Assembly: GCA_963770545.1 (NCBI GenBank)
Contig: CAVYQF010000008.1
Span: forward strand, 1 to 64,000
DNA: 64,000 nt
Direction of reading: 5' to 3'
DNA from: RYN-230 sp963770545
GTDB taxonomy: Bacteria; Actinomycetota; Actinomycetes; Streptosporangiales; Streptosporangiaceae
The position numbers were made by a program, and so were the translations under genes. Within the stretch, counting starts at the first letter, position 1. The number at the start of each line of letters is the position of its first letter. The notes beneath the pieces are model-generated. The model searched no databases, was not told where the DNA came from, and saw only the letters and a list, made by a program, of their open reading frames with translations. Positions 1 through 8,348 of the stretch are shown here, in pieces.

Positions 1-56
1 CGCGCACCCCCCGCAAGCACGTGGGATACCGCCTCAAACAGGGCCAGTCAGGGTGA
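1..56 (+). CDS. 3' end of a gene cut by the window edge, possibly a winged-helix regulator
   Basis: Frame 3 is open from the first base to a TGA at 54-56 and gives the tail RTPRKHVGYRLKQGQSG. The HVGYRL stretch resembles the last beta hairpin of OmpR/PhoB-type winged-helix domains, which usually read RGVGYRL near the C-terminus. Only 17 residues are visible, so the family is a guess. The gene would run toward and end just before the convergent VOC gene. Confidence 0.3.
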   Translation, partial: RTPRKHVGYRLKQGQSG

Positions 57-76
57 GCGGTGCCGGTGTCAGCCGG

Positions 77-430
77 TCAGGCGGGCTGCCACAGCTCGAC
101 CCGATTGCCCTCCGGATCGGTGACCCAGCCGAATCGGCCGACGCCCTCCATGTCTTGCGTCTCTTCAGCCACGTCCGCTCCGTGGGCGCGCAACTGCGCG
201 AGCATCGCATCCAGGTCGCGGACCCGGAAGTTGAGCATGGCCTGCTGGGCGCGGGACCCGAAGTAGCCGGTCTCGGACTCGAACGTCGCGAACACCGTCG
301 GCCCGGCTTCCTGACGCCACAGGCCGTTCTCATCGGCGTCCAGGCCCAGGCAGTCGCGATACCACGCGCCCAGGGTCACCGGGTCGGTGGCCCGCATGAA
401 GTATCCACCGATTCCGAGCACACGTTCCAT
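77..430 (-). CDS. VOC (glyoxalase/bleomycin-resistance) superfamily protein
   Basis: This 117-residue protein has the size and fold signature of a single VOC domain: an N-terminal beta-alpha unit (GIGGYFMRATDPVTLGAWYR), a central LNFRVRDLDAMLAQLRAHG module, and a C-terminal DPEGNRVELWQP strand. The final Glu is the usual last metal ligand of the fold. The first ligand position, usually His after the first strand, is not obvious here (GGYFM), so metal catalysis is uncertain. It could be a dioxygenase-like enzyme, a binding protein or an antibiotic-sequestering protein. It stands alone, convergent with the partial gene at the window start. Confidence 0.8.
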   Translation of the reverse strand: MERVLGIGGYFMRATDPVTLGAWYRDCLGLDADENGLWRQEAGPTVFATFESETGYFGSRAQQAMLNFRVRDLDAMLAQLRAHGADVAEETQDMEGVGRFGWVTDPEGNRVELWQPA

Positions 431-563
431 GCCGCCATCTTGCCAGGACGGCGATCGGGCGGGCTGGCATCACACCATCGCCCGGTTCCCACCCCCATCC
501 CTGAGCGCGGGAGAACTCGTCAGGTCCTGGGACTGACGGCCCCGGCATATCGAGACCAGCGGG

Positions 564-1010
564 TCACGACTCGGACCGGTCCAGATCGATGAGTGCGATC
601 CCGAGATCTGGGCGCATCACCTTGCGCAGCTCCGCCGGGGTCTCGGTCACCACGACCTCCAGCGTGGGGAACACGAGTCCCTCCAGGAGGTGGCCCCCGC
701 GCGTTGTCCCGTCTGACAGCCCCAGGACAACATGCGCGTGCACGATGGGGCCGTCCTCGCCCTCGGCGACGTCACCGATCAGCGAGAGCACTTCGCACTG
801 CTCGTCAACCGGGATGCGGCGGTATTGCTTAGCCGCACGGTCGAACCAGCCGACGGTGGCGCGTTCAAAGGCGCCGATGGCAGTGACCTGCGCCGCTTCC
901 AGCCGCTCTGCGCGCACGAACTGCGCCAGCGCGGCGACCGCCTCATCGCCCGGGTCGCACACCACGACGTAGGTGACGACATCCGCGTCCTCGACCACCT
1001 TGGCCTTCAT
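564..1010 (-). CDS. PPC-domain (DUF296/PCC) protein
   Basis: The 148-residue protein matches the plants-and-prokaryotes conserved (PPC/DUF296) domain. This fold forms trimers and is found alone in bacteria or with AT-hooks in plants. The seed motifs are VTAIGAFERATVGWFD in the first half and VHAHVVLGLSDG followed by GGHLLEG in the second. The HxH...GGH histidines are the putative metal site of the bacterial family. The frame is open much further upstream, but the ATG at 1008-1010 is preceded by GAGGAG seven bases away, and the upstream extension has no domain. The specific function of this family in bacteria is unknown. Confidence 0.8.
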   Translation of the reverse strand: MKAKVVEDADVVTYVVVCDPGDEAVAALAQFVRAERLEAAQVTAIGAFERATVGWFDRAAKQYRRIPVDEQCEVLSLIGDVAEGEDGPIVHAHVVLGLSDGTTRGGHLLEGLVFPTLEVVVTETPAELRKVMRPDLGIALIDLDRSES

Positions 1011-1079
1011 CGCCCACTCCTCACCGTCAGACACCTCCGGGTGCGGCCGCCCACTCTCCCACCATGCCCGGGATCCGTC

Positions 1080-1800
1080 ATTGAAACCGTTCAGGCTGGC
1101 GGTTGCGGCGGGGGTGACCGGCTCGGTCGCCCTGCGGGCCCGGACCGCAGCCAGTGCTGCGGACGTGGCGGTCCTGGTGTTCTTGCTCATCGGCGTGCTC
1201 AGGAGCGTCCGGCCTCCGGATGACACCCACCCGCTTGGGCACGGGCGGGAGCGCTTCTTCTGGACATTGTTCGCGGCGCTCGGCATCTTCCTCGGAGGTG
1301 GCGTACTCGGGCTCGACGAAGCAGTCCGCTCCGCGGTGCATCCGTCAGCCGTTCACTCCTACCTCATCGCCTACCTGGTGCTAGCCGCGACGATCGCGCT
1401 GGATGCGTTCGCCCGGGAGATCGCGTTGCGGCTACTGCGCAAGCGGGCGGCCGGACACGGTATCTCGCTGCGAAGCTACCTAGGCTGGAGCGCGGATCCC
1501 GCCCCGACCACGGTCGTGGTCGGCCAGGGCTGCTCCGTGATCGGGGGCGCGACGGCCGTGGCCGGGCTGGTCCTGAGTGAGGTGACAGGAAACACGGCAC
1601 CGGATGCGGTGGCGAGCGCACTCACCTGTTCGCTGTCGTCGTCGGCCCATCGAGCCTGATCGTCGCCGGCGATGTCCCCTTCGCCAGCACCCTGGACGTA
1701 CCGGCCGTGGAACACACGATCCTGCACTGCGTCCACGCGCTCCGGGAACGCTGGCCCAAGATCCGGTACGTTTACCTCACGCCCGTCGCAAAGCCCCGGC
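1080..1800 (+). pseudogene. Decayed cation diffusion facilitator (CDF) metal transporter
   Basis: Frame 1 encodes a CDF-like segment including HPLGHGRERFFWTLFAALG and a following transmembrane stretch, as in Zn/Cd/Co efflux proteins. Near 1610-1625 homology jumps to frame 3, where HLFAVVVGPSSLIVAGD and PAVEHTILHCVHALRERWPK form the C-terminal cytoplasmic domain. Part of the expected sequence between them is also missing. The N-terminus is degenerate: the membrane metal site normally contains a His/Asp pair in helix 2, but here the helix reads AASAADVAVL with no His. It also overlaps the oppositely oriented PPC gene at its 5' side. It is very unlikely to transport metal. Confidence 0.75.
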
Positions 1801-1881
1801 CGAGCCGGGCCGCACGATCCGGCGCTCGTGCTGTCAACGGCACGAGACCCCACCCTCACTCCCGGAGCCGATGGGAGCATG

Positions 1882-2331
1882 ATGCCGGTCCGATTTCAGC
1901 TCGTCGTCAACTGCCAGGACCCTGAGCTGCTGGCCCGCTTCTGGGCGGCGGCCCTGGGATACGTGCTTGAGCCGCCCCCGGAAAGGTTCGCGACCTGGGA
2001 CGACTGGCGGCGCGACATCGGTCTTCCCGAGAGCGAGCTGGGAATCGGCGCTGACAGCATCATCGATCCGCGCGGTGACGGTCCCCGCATCTGGTTCCAC
2101 GCGTTGCCGGACGCCAAGATGGTCAAGAACCGCCTCCACCTCGACATCCACGCCAGCGGCTTCCCCAGCCGTTCGGACCCGCTCGCCACCCGCAGGCAGC
2201 GAGTGGACGCCGAGGCCAGGCGGCTGGCGCATCTCGGGGCCACGATCACCGGTGCCCTGGGCGCCGACGGCCTCGATCACTACGCGGTGGGGATGAAGGA
2301 CCCCGAGGGCAACGAGTTCGACATCAACTGA
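1882..2331 (+). CDS. VOC-family (glyoxalase-like domain) protein
   Basis: This 149-residue protein carries MPVRFQLVVNCQDPELLARF at the N-terminus, a central LHLDIHASG strand and a C-terminal DPEGNEFDI strand. These mark the glyoxalase-like VOC subfamily common in actinomycetes. The start at 1882 (or the adjacent ATG at 1879) follows GGGAG at 1873-1877. The longer open frame upstream only overlays the decayed CDF gene. His in LDIHASG and the terminal Glu/Asp could bind a metal, but no substrate can be inferred. It has no operon partner. Confidence 0.8.
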   Translation: MPVRFQLVVNCQDPELLARFWAAALGYVLEPPPERFATWDDWRRDIGLPESELGIGADSIIDPRGDGPRIWFHALPDAKMVKNRLHLDIHASGFPSRSDPLATRRQRVDAEARRLAHLGATITGALGADGLDHYAVGMKDPEGNEFDIN

Positions 2332-2425
2332 CGTCTTCGCCCGCCGCGGCTCCTCGTGCCGGAGCCGCCCTGGCCGTGCCATCCACTGGTGGGGCTTAGC
2401 CGTGGCGCGTACCCCGCTGGGCCTG

Positions 2426-2680
2426 CTAGGGGATCAGGCCCAGTTCCCGGGCGATGGCCTGGTTCGAACTGCCCGCGGCGAGCATGCCCAGCACCTCCAG
2501 CTCGCGGCTGGTCAGCTGCCCGACGAGGCCCGGCACCATGGTGATGGCCTGTGGAGCCGGAGCCGCGGGGGCAGGCCTGGTGCACCTCGACCTGCCGGCC
2601 GGCCAGCCGGGCCAGCCGCCGGGCGGCGTGCATCCCGGCGAAGCCGCCCCCGACGATGACCACCCGCCTGGGCTGGCCCG
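2426..2680 (-). pseudogene. Chimeric remnant: NADH-dehydrogenase-like N-terminus next to a collapsed LuxR HTH
   Basis: On the minus strand about 2680-2590 encodes RRVVIVGGGFAGMHAARRLA, the FAD-binding N-terminus of a type II NADH dehydrogenase-like flavoprotein. Within about 40 codons this gives way, in another frame, to LTSRELEVLGMLAAGSSNQA followed by IARELGLIP and a stop at 2426-2428. The second piece starts as a LuxR/MalT-type HTH, but its last residues match the extreme C-terminus of such proteins (typically ARELGLIP). About 40 residues, including the recognition helix, are therefore missing between two similar AREL segments. Neither piece can be functional. Confidence 0.6.
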
Positions 2681-2717
2681 CTTGTCAGGCGCGCCCGGCT
2701 CCTGCAACTATGGGCGC

Positions 2718-3995
2718 GTGAGGCTGGGGATCTTGTGCGGCGGCGGTCCCGCCCCGGGGATGAACTCGGTGATCTCGGCCGCCACGATCGAGGCCCGGAA
2801 CTCGGGGTGGGACGTCCTGGGGATCATGGACGGCTTCCAGCACCTGATCGAGGGCCGGATCGAGGAGGCGCGGCCCCTGTCCATCACGGACGTGTCGAGA
2901 ATCCACGTTCAGGGTGGGTCGATCATCCGGACCTCACGGGCCAACCCCACGGTGCGGGACGAGGACGCCGCCGACCCGGACTGGAGGCTGCACGCCTGTC
3001 TCGGATCGCTGCAGAAGCTGGGGATCGGCGCGCTCGTGACGATCGGCGGGGACGACACCGCGTTCTCGGCGTCGCGGCTGGCCGAGACGGCCGGCGGGAC
3101 CCTGCGCGTGGCGCACGTGCCGAAGACCATCGACAACGACCTGCCGCTGCCGGGCGGCACGCCGACCTTCGGCTTCGAGACGGCGAGGAGCGTGGGGGTC
3201 CAGCTCGTCAACAACCTGATGACCGACGCCATCACCACCCAGCGGTGGTACCTGGTGGTGGCCATGGGCCGCTCGGCCGGCCATCTGGCCCTGGGTATCG
3301 GGAAGTCGGCTGGGGCCACTCTGACGATCATCGCCGAGGAGTTTCCCCGCGACGAGCCCATCCGGCTGTCGCGCCTGGTGGACGTCCTCGAGACCTCGAT
3401 GCTCAAGCGGATCGCCTACGGCCGCCCCTTCGGCGTGGCGGTGCTGGCCGAGGGCATCGGCCTGCGCCTCCCCCAGGAGGAACTTCAGCAGGCCATGCCG
3501 GAGGTCGAGCGGGACGAGCACGGTCACGTCCGGCTGGCCGAGCTTGAGCTGGACCGCCTGCTGGCCAAGCAGCTCAGGGACCGTTTCAAGGAGCGAGGGC
3601 GCAGCGTCACGGTCGAGGGCAAGAACATCGGCTACGAGCTCCGGTGCGCGCCCCCCATCCCCTTCGACATCGAGTACACCCGCGATCTCGGCTACAGCGC
3701 CGTCAACTACCTGAAGCAACTGCTGGAGGGCGACGAGCCCGGCGGCATGATCACGATCCAGGGGGGTCACATGGTGGCGCTGCCCTTCGGGTCGTTCAGC
3801 GATCCGGAAACCGGGCGGGTGCGGATCCGGTTGGTGGACGTCGAGTCCAGCTCGTACCGGGTAGCCCGCGAGTACATGATCCGGCTGGACCGCGAGGACC
3901 TCACCGATCCGGACAGGCTCCGCCCGATCGCGGAGGCCTCAGGGCTCACGCCCGGGGCCTTCCGCGATCGGTATGGCTATCTAGCCGAGGGCTGA
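2718..3995 (+). CDS. 6-phosphofructokinase, pyrophosphate-type active-site signature
   Basis: The 425-residue protein phosphorylates fructose 6-phosphate in glycolysis, or works reversibly if PPi-linked. GGGPAPGMN (residues 8-16) is the phosphate-donor loop, and PKTIDND (135-141) carries the catalytic Asp. ATP-dependent enzymes usually have GGDGS and a Gly before TIDND. Here the motifs are GGDDT (110-114) and a Lys before TIDND, the Asp/Lys pair associated with PPi-dependent PFK. The start is the GTG at 2718; the frame is open further upstream but covers only the antisense remnant. Length is above the bacterial 320-340 norm and fits the longer group III enzymes. A hairpin follows the stop. 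Confidence 0.88.
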   Translation: MRLGILCGGGPAPGMNSVISAATIEARNSGWDVLGIMDGFQHLIEGRIEEARPLSITDVSRIHVQGGSIIRTSRANPTVRDEDAADPDWRLHACLGSLQKLGIGALVTIGGDDTAFSASRLAETAGGTLRVAHVPKTIDNDLPLPGGTPTFGFETARSVGVQLVNNLMTDAITTQRWYLVVAMGRSAGHLALGIGKSAGATLTIIAEEFPRDEPIRLSRLVDVLETSMLKRIAYGRPFGVAVLAEGIGLRLPQEELQQAMPEVERDEHGHVRLAELELDRLLAKQLRDRFKERGRSVTVEGKNIGYELRCAPPIPFDIEYTRDLGYSAVNYLKQLLEGDEPGGMITIQGGHMVALPFGSFSDPETGRVRIRLVDVESSSYRVAREYMIRLDREDLTDPDRLRPIAEASGLTPGAFRDRYGYLAEG

Positions 3996-3999
3996 GCTC

Positions 4000-4029
4000 C
4001 GGCGGCCGAGCCCCCGAACCCGGCCGCCG
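4000..4029. terminator. Bidirectional hairpin between convergent genes
   Basis: CGGCGGCCG at 4000-4008 and CGGCCGCCG at 4021-4029 form a perfect 9-bp stem with a 12-base loop. It lies five bases after the phosphofructokinase stop and five bases before the stop of the convergent ABC permease. No U-tract is present, as is usual in high-GC genomes. Confidence 0.6.
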
Positions 4030-4034
4030 AGCGG

Positions 4035-6281
4035 TCACTCGTTCCTCGCGACCTCGGGTCCCGTGATGCGATTAAGGAGCGGGAAGGTCGAGGCGATGAT
4101 CGCCAGCGAAGCCGCAAGCCCGCCGATAACCGTGGCCCAGTACGCGATTCCCGGCATGCTGAAGGCGATGCCGACCTGAGAGCGGAGATAGAGGGCCGCT
4201 GACACCAGGCCGACCGCGATCGACACCGTGGCGACGAGCAGGAGCGGCAGCGCAGCCTCCAGCGCGACGACGCGATGCAGCAGCGCGGTGGGCACACCGG
4301 TGAGCCTGAGCAAGCTGAACGAGCGCTTCCGCTCGCCCAGCCCGGCGGCGATGTTCACGGCGAGACTGCAGGCGGCGATGATGAGGCTCGCCACGATGAT
4401 CACGCCGGTCATGTCCTGGATCATGGTGAGGAGGCGCGCGGTCAACGGATCGAACGCCTCGACTGAGACCGGTGCGTCCTGGAAGGGAAACGCCCGCTCG
4501 AGGGTGGTCCGGGCCCGTTCGAGCGAGCCAGGCGACCCGTCCGTGGCGACGACGACGGCGTCCACGGGCAGACGCGCGGCGCTCGCCGCCGACAGGTTCG
4601 CGGACGGCCAGACCGTGGACGACGCGTGCGAGCTGTGCCCTAGGAGGTGCGAAAGGAAGTAGCCGACGTTCGCTACCGACGCTCCCGGCGCGCACTTGCC
4701 GATCGCGGGCGTCCGGGCCAACTGGCCGCACGCGACGACCCCGAACGACCGGCCGGACTGGTTCATCAGCGGACCCTGGGAGGACGCCTGGTGGACCAGC
4801 GTCACACTGCGCACCCCGGGCGTCGCGCGGAGCCCGGCCAGTACGGGGCCTGGGACGGAGGCAACCTGCGCGGATGCGGGACAGTTCGACGTGGAGAAGC
4901 TGCAGAACAGATCGGCGAGGGTGCCCCTCCCTGTGCTTCCTCCGCCGGAACTGCTGGCGGCGGCGATCGAGCTGAGCGCCCCGATCGCGGCGCTGGCCAC
5001 GAAGAGGGCGATCACGAGCCCGGTGATGAACCGGAAGGCCGCCTTGGGATTGTCGAGCAGCCGGCGGCCGGCGATCAGGGTCGACGGACGGCTCGACCGG
5101 CCGGCCATGAGCCGCGCCCCCGCGGTGGTGAACCACGGTCCGGCGAGCACCAGCCCCACTATCAGGAGCACGAAGCCCGCGAGCAGCTCGAGAAGCTGCC
5201 CGCCGACGGCGCCCGGCTTGCCTGCGGCGTCGAAGTACGCGAGCACGGCGATGCCGGCGAGCAGCGGGATGATCCGCACGATCCGCGGTGGGCGGGACGA
5301 CGTTCGCCGCTGCACGCCGAGCGGGGATATCTGGACCCTGCGAAGCGCGAGGCGTGCGGACACGACCGCGGCGACCGGGACGCCGATCACGGCGAGGACG
5401 ATGTCGGTCCGGTGCAGCGAGAGGTCGCCTGCCGCGAGGGGTGCTCCGGTGAACGGCACGTGGGAGAGCAGCGGCCGGAAGACGAAGAAGAGCGCGAAGC
5501 CGGCGGCGACGCCCGCGACCGCCGCGACCACGGCCTCCACCGCGGAGACCACGGAAATCTGCCGCGGGGTGGCGCCGACGAGGCGCATCGCGGCGAAGCG
5601 CTCCTCGCGCCGCGCGGCCGACAGCCGGCTCGCAGTCGCGATCAGGATCAGCACCGGCAGCAAGAGCGCGACGGCCCCGCCGGCCAGGATGAACTGCAGG
5701 ACGGGTCCGCTCCCGACGGTGTTCTGGCAGGCGTAGCAGTTGGCCGGCGTGCGCTGGATGGCCCCGACCTCGGCCGCACCAGGCACCCGCGAGAGCTGGC
5801 GCGCGGTGTGCCCGATGACGATGATCAGCGAGTTCGGGGAGGGCAGCGCCGCCGCGCCGATGGTCCCGATCTGGCGGCCCGCATACCGGTCACGCAGCTC
5901 GTTCGTCGGCTCGGACCGGAACAGGGCCATGAGGGCGGGCGAGGCGAAGTACTCACCCGGTCCTGGCAGGTGCGCAAGCCCGGGCGGGACCGGAGCGCCC
6001 GGCCCGGCCGCGGCCACGTCGACCCGGTCGATCGCCTGGTCGCCGAACTGGTCGACGCCGGACAGCCACCACAGCCGGCCGGATGCCGTGGTCGGTCGGG
6101 ACGCCTGCGCCGAGGTGTCGAGCCACGCCCCACGGCCAGTTTGGGCGTGCAGCCCGTTGACCCCGGCCAGAGCAGCCAGCAGCAGGCCGACACCGAGGGC
6201 GACGGCGGCCGCGGTGACCAGGACGCGCAGCATCGCTTCGCGACCGCTCTGCAGCGTCAGGCGAAGACCAAGGCGGATCAT
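4035..6281 (-). CDS. FtsX/MacB-type ABC transporter permease
   Basis: This 748-residue membrane protein starts with a hydrophobic segment (about 18-40) followed by a roughly 150-residue extracytoplasmic domain with a Cys pair in NCYACQN. Two FtsX-like membrane blocks follow, at about 196-350 with more helices to about 440, and at about 620-745. SRLSAARREERFAAMRLVGA and GLGERKRSFSLLRLTGVP are typical coupling-helix regions of FtsX permeases. Such proteins with a LolD-like ATPase act as mechanotransmitters or export peptides, antibiotics or lipoproteins. Its start overlaps the ATPase gene by 4 bp. It is last in the padR-ATPase-permease operon. Confidence 0.9.
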   Translation of the reverse strand: MIRLGLRLTLQSGREAMLRVLVTAAAVALGVGLLLAALAGVNGLHAQTGRGAWLDTSAQASRPTTASGRLWWLSGVDQFGDQAIDRVDVAAAGPGAPVPPGLAHLPGPGEYFASPALMALFRSEPTNELRDRYAGRQIGTIGAAALPSPNSLIIVIGHTARQLSRVPGAAEVGAIQRTPANCYACQNTVGSGPVLQFILAGGAVALLLPVLILIATASRLSAARREERFAAMRLVGATPRQISVVSAVEAVVAAVAGVAAGFALFFVFRPLLSHVPFTGAPLAAGDLSLHRTDIVLAVIGVPVAAVVSARLALRRVQISPLGVQRRTSSRPPRIVRIIPLLAGIAVLAYFDAAGKPGAVGGQLLELLAGFVLLIVGLVLAGPWFTTAGARLMAGRSSRPSTLIAGRRLLDNPKAAFRFITGLVIALFVASAAIGALSSIAAASSSGGGSTGRGTLADLFCSFSTSNCPASAQVASVPGPVLAGLRATPGVRSVTLVHQASSQGPLMNQSGRSFGVVACGQLARTPAIGKCAPGASVANVGYFLSHLLGHSSHASSTVWPSANLSAASAARLPVDAVVVATDGSPGSLERARTTLERAFPFQDAPVSVEAFDPLTARLLTMIQDMTGVIIVASLIIAACSLAVNIAAGLGERKRSFSLLRLTGVPTALLHRVVALEAALPLLLVATVSIAVGLVSAALYLRSQVGIAFSMPGIAYWATVIGGLAASLAIIASTFPLLNRITGPEVARNE

Positions 6282-6976
6282 CGCAGGACCGCTTTCGTGG
6301 AGGTCACGAGCCCGTCGCGGACGATCACCTCGCGGTCGGCGTAGGCGGCCACCCGGGGCTCGTGGGTGACGAGGATGACCGTCGTTCCCTGCTCGCGCGC
6401 GGCGCGGGTCAGCAGGCCCATGACCAGTTCCCCGCTCAGCGAGTCCAGCGACCCGGTGGGTTCGTCGGCGAAGAGCACGTCGGGATGGGCCACCAGGCCG
6501 CGCGCCAGCGCGACGCGCTGCGACTGGCCGCCGGACATCTCTCCGGTGCGGTGGCGCTCCATGCCGCCGAGCTCGAGGAGCCCGAACCAGTTTCGCGCCG
6601 CACGGAGGGCCTCGTTACGGCGCGTGCCACCGAGCAGGAGCGGCAGGGCGACGTTCTCCTCGGCGGTCAGCTCCGGTACGAGCTGGCCGAACTGGAACAC
6701 AAAGCCGAAGCGATCACGCCGCAGCCTGGAGCGCTCGGCCTCCCGCATCGTGTCGAGGCGGCGGCCGTCGAAGGTGACCTTGCCGGAGTCCGGGACGAGG
6801 ATGCCCGCCAGGCAGAAGAGCAGGGTGGACTTCCCCGAGCCGCTGGGGCCCATCACGGCGAGGATCTCGCCTCGTTGCACCGGCACGCTCGCTCCGCGAA
6901 GGGCAGGAGTCTCGCCGAACGAGAGCACGAGGTCCTGTGCCTCGACGATCACGGGGGAGCCGCTCGAACCGTTCAC
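6278..6976 (-). CDS. ABC transporter ATP-binding protein (LolD/MacB type)
   Basis: The 232-residue ATPase has Walker A GPSGSGKST (about 43-51), signature MSGGQSQRVALARGL, Walker B VLFADEPTGSLD and the H-loop VTHE. The EPTGSLDS form and the size are typical of MacB/LolD-family ATPases that pair with FtsX-like permeases. It overlaps the PadR gene upstream and the permease gene downstream, each by 4 bp, so the three products are translationally coupled. The substrate is not evident; drug, peptide or membrane-stress export is most likely. Confidence 0.92.
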   Translation of the reverse strand: MNGSSGSPVIVEAQDLVLSFGETPALRGASVPVQRGEILAVMGPSGSGKSTLLFCLAGILVPDSGKVTFDGRRLDTMREAERSRLRRDRFGFVFQFGQLVPELTAEENVALPLLLGGTRRNEALRAARNWFGLLELGGMERHRTGEMSGGQSQRVALARGLVAHPDVLFADEPTGSLDSLSGELVMGLLTRAAREQGTTVILVTHEPRVAAYADREVIVRDGLVTSTKAVLR

Positions 6977-7509
6977 GAGGCCACCTCCTGCGCGAGCGCG
7001 GTGAGTCGGGCCGCGGTGAGGTCGATCCAGCGCAGGTCGGCCTCGAGATGGAACAGGCCGTGATCGGCGAGCAGGACATCCACGAGGTTGCCGCGCTGCT
7101 TGAGCTCGGTGAGCTCGCGCATCCGGGTTAGGTGCGCGGCCCGCTGCACGTCAAGGTATTCCTCCGCGGGCCGGCCGAGCATGAGGGAGAGCACGACCTT
7201 CACGAAGAGGTCGCTCTGGAGGTGGGGCTCGGCCGGGATCGGCTCCGCGAGCCACTCCTTCACCTGGACCTTCCCCGTCTCGGTGATGGCGTAGCGCTTG
7301 CGGTCCGGGCCGGCGCCGGGTTCAACCGCGCCAGCGATCGCCATTCCGTCCCGCGCCAGCCGGGCGAGGGTCGCGTACACCTGGCCGAACGGCAGCGGCC
7401 TGCCGCGGCCGAAGTACGCGTCGTAGTCACGCTTCAGGTCGTAGCCGTGGCTCGGTTCACGATCGAGAAGCCCGAGGAGGGCCATGGGAACGCTCATATC
7501 CCGGAGCAT
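6973..7509 (-). CDS. PadR-family transcriptional repressor
   Basis: The protein is 178 residues if the ATG at 7509 is used, or 174 from the ATG at 7497. The winged-helix part reads LLGLLDREPSHGYDLKRDYD and GQVYATLARLARDGM, with the YAITETGK wing. The C-terminal helices (about 100-178) form the PadR dimerisation domain, giving PadR-s2-like size. It heads the ABC exporter operon, and a near-palindrome lies directly upstream, so autoregulation and ligand-dependent derepression of the exporter are likely. No effector can be deduced. Confidence 0.9.
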   Translation of the reverse strand: MLRDMSVPMALLGLLDREPSHGYDLKRDYDAYFGRGRPLPFGQVYATLARLARDGMAIAGAVEPGAGPDRKRYAITETGKVQVKEWLAEPIPAEPHLQSDLFVKVVLSLMLGRPAEEYLDVQRAAHLTRMRELTELKQRGNLVDVLLADHGLFHLEADLRWIDLTAARLTALAQEVAS

Positions 7510-7512
7510 ACA

Positions 7513-7530
7513 CTGGATGTATACCTCCAG
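7513..7530. promoter_or_regulatory. Candidate PadR operator
   Basis: CTGGATGTATACCTCCAG is an 18-bp dyad centred on GTATAC with one mismatched pair. It lies 3-20 bp upstream of the first padR start codon (7509). Position, symmetry and the AT-rich core fit PadR operators, which commonly contain ATGT/ACAT half-sites. It also covers the only GGAGG-like ribosome site, so binding would block the operon start. Confidence 0.6.
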
Positions 7531-7649
7531 TAGATAGGAGGCCAGAGGCCAGCGTTCAGGTCTCGCTGGTGCCGACGGCCGGCGGAACCTGCCCGGCCCG
7601 GCCGGTCCTCAGCGTCCGCGGACGTACCTGCCCGGGCCGGGGCCACGGG

Positions 7650-8204
7650 TCACGGGGTGGTGTCGGCCACGCCCTGCGGCGGCACCTCGCTCGCCGCGTG
7701 GTCGGGCAGTAGTCCCGCCTGCTGGAGGACAGAACGTGCTCGTTCCGCATGGCCGCCGCGGGCGATGATGTCATAGCGGGACGCGACGAGCGACTGCGCT
7801 GAGGAGAAGTCCCGCCGGCCTCGCGTGGCGGCGTGGCTGGCGAAACCGAACACCGCGCCCCAGACCGCACCGATGAGCAGGCCGCCGATAATCAGCCCGA
7901 TCCAGACCGGCCCCCTGGTGAACAGGCCGACGAGAAGCCCGATGAACAGGCCGAACCAGGCCCCGCTGGCCGCGCCGGCCGCCGTCGCCCGGGCAGTGGT
8001 GAGCCGCCCGGTCACCCGCTCGACCAGGCGCAGACCCGAGCCGACGATATCGAGGTTCTCCACCGGGAAGCCGTCGTCCGAGAGCCGGTCAACCGCCGCC
8101 TGCGCCCCCTCATAGGAGGAGTAACTAGCCACCGTATTCCAGGCCATGCTCACCGGGTCGAGGCGCGGAGGATTGTCCAGGCGCGGAGGATTAATGTCAG
8201 CCAC
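7650..8204 (-). CDS. General stress protein (YflT/GSP17M-like domain), membrane-associated
   Basis: The 184-residue protein begins its domain with VASYSSYEGAQAAVDRLSDD and IVGSGLRLVERVTGRLT, the YflT-like general stress domain. A glycine-rich double transmembrane hairpin follows (WFGLFIGLLVGLFTRGP, then IGGLLIGAVWGAVFGFA) and a C-terminal half-repeat (SRYDIIARGGHAERARSVL). The GTG at 8204 is chosen because GAGGAG precedes it by seven bases. The N-terminus holds a short duplication, NPPRLD twice. It is monocistronic. Its biochemical role is unknown; homologues are stress-induced. Confidence 0.8.
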   Translation of the reverse strand: MADINPPRLDNPPRLDPVSMAWNTVASYSSYEGAQAAVDRLSDDGFPVENLDIVGSGLRLVERVTGRLTTARATAAGAASGAWFGLFIGLLVGLFTRGPVWIGLIIGGLLIGAVWGAVFGFASHAATRGRRDFSSAQSLVASRYDIIARGGHAERARSVLQQAGLLPDHAASEVPPQGVADTTP

Positions 8205-8348
8205 GGTTCTGCTCCTCACCGCCAGACCCGTGGAACTACCAGGTGCTACGGGCCTGGTCGCATTTAGGTCTCCAGCCCTGCCATTATCCTGACCTCTCTC
8301 GCCGCCGCAGGTGCGGGTGCCGGAAACTGCGTTACCAGGCCAGTGCCA

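Noticed and set aside
4647..6344. 565-codon plus-strand ORF
   Set aside because: It is antisense to the FtsX-type permease, has Arg/Gly/Asp-rich low-complexity content and no domain; a typical high-GC shadow frame.
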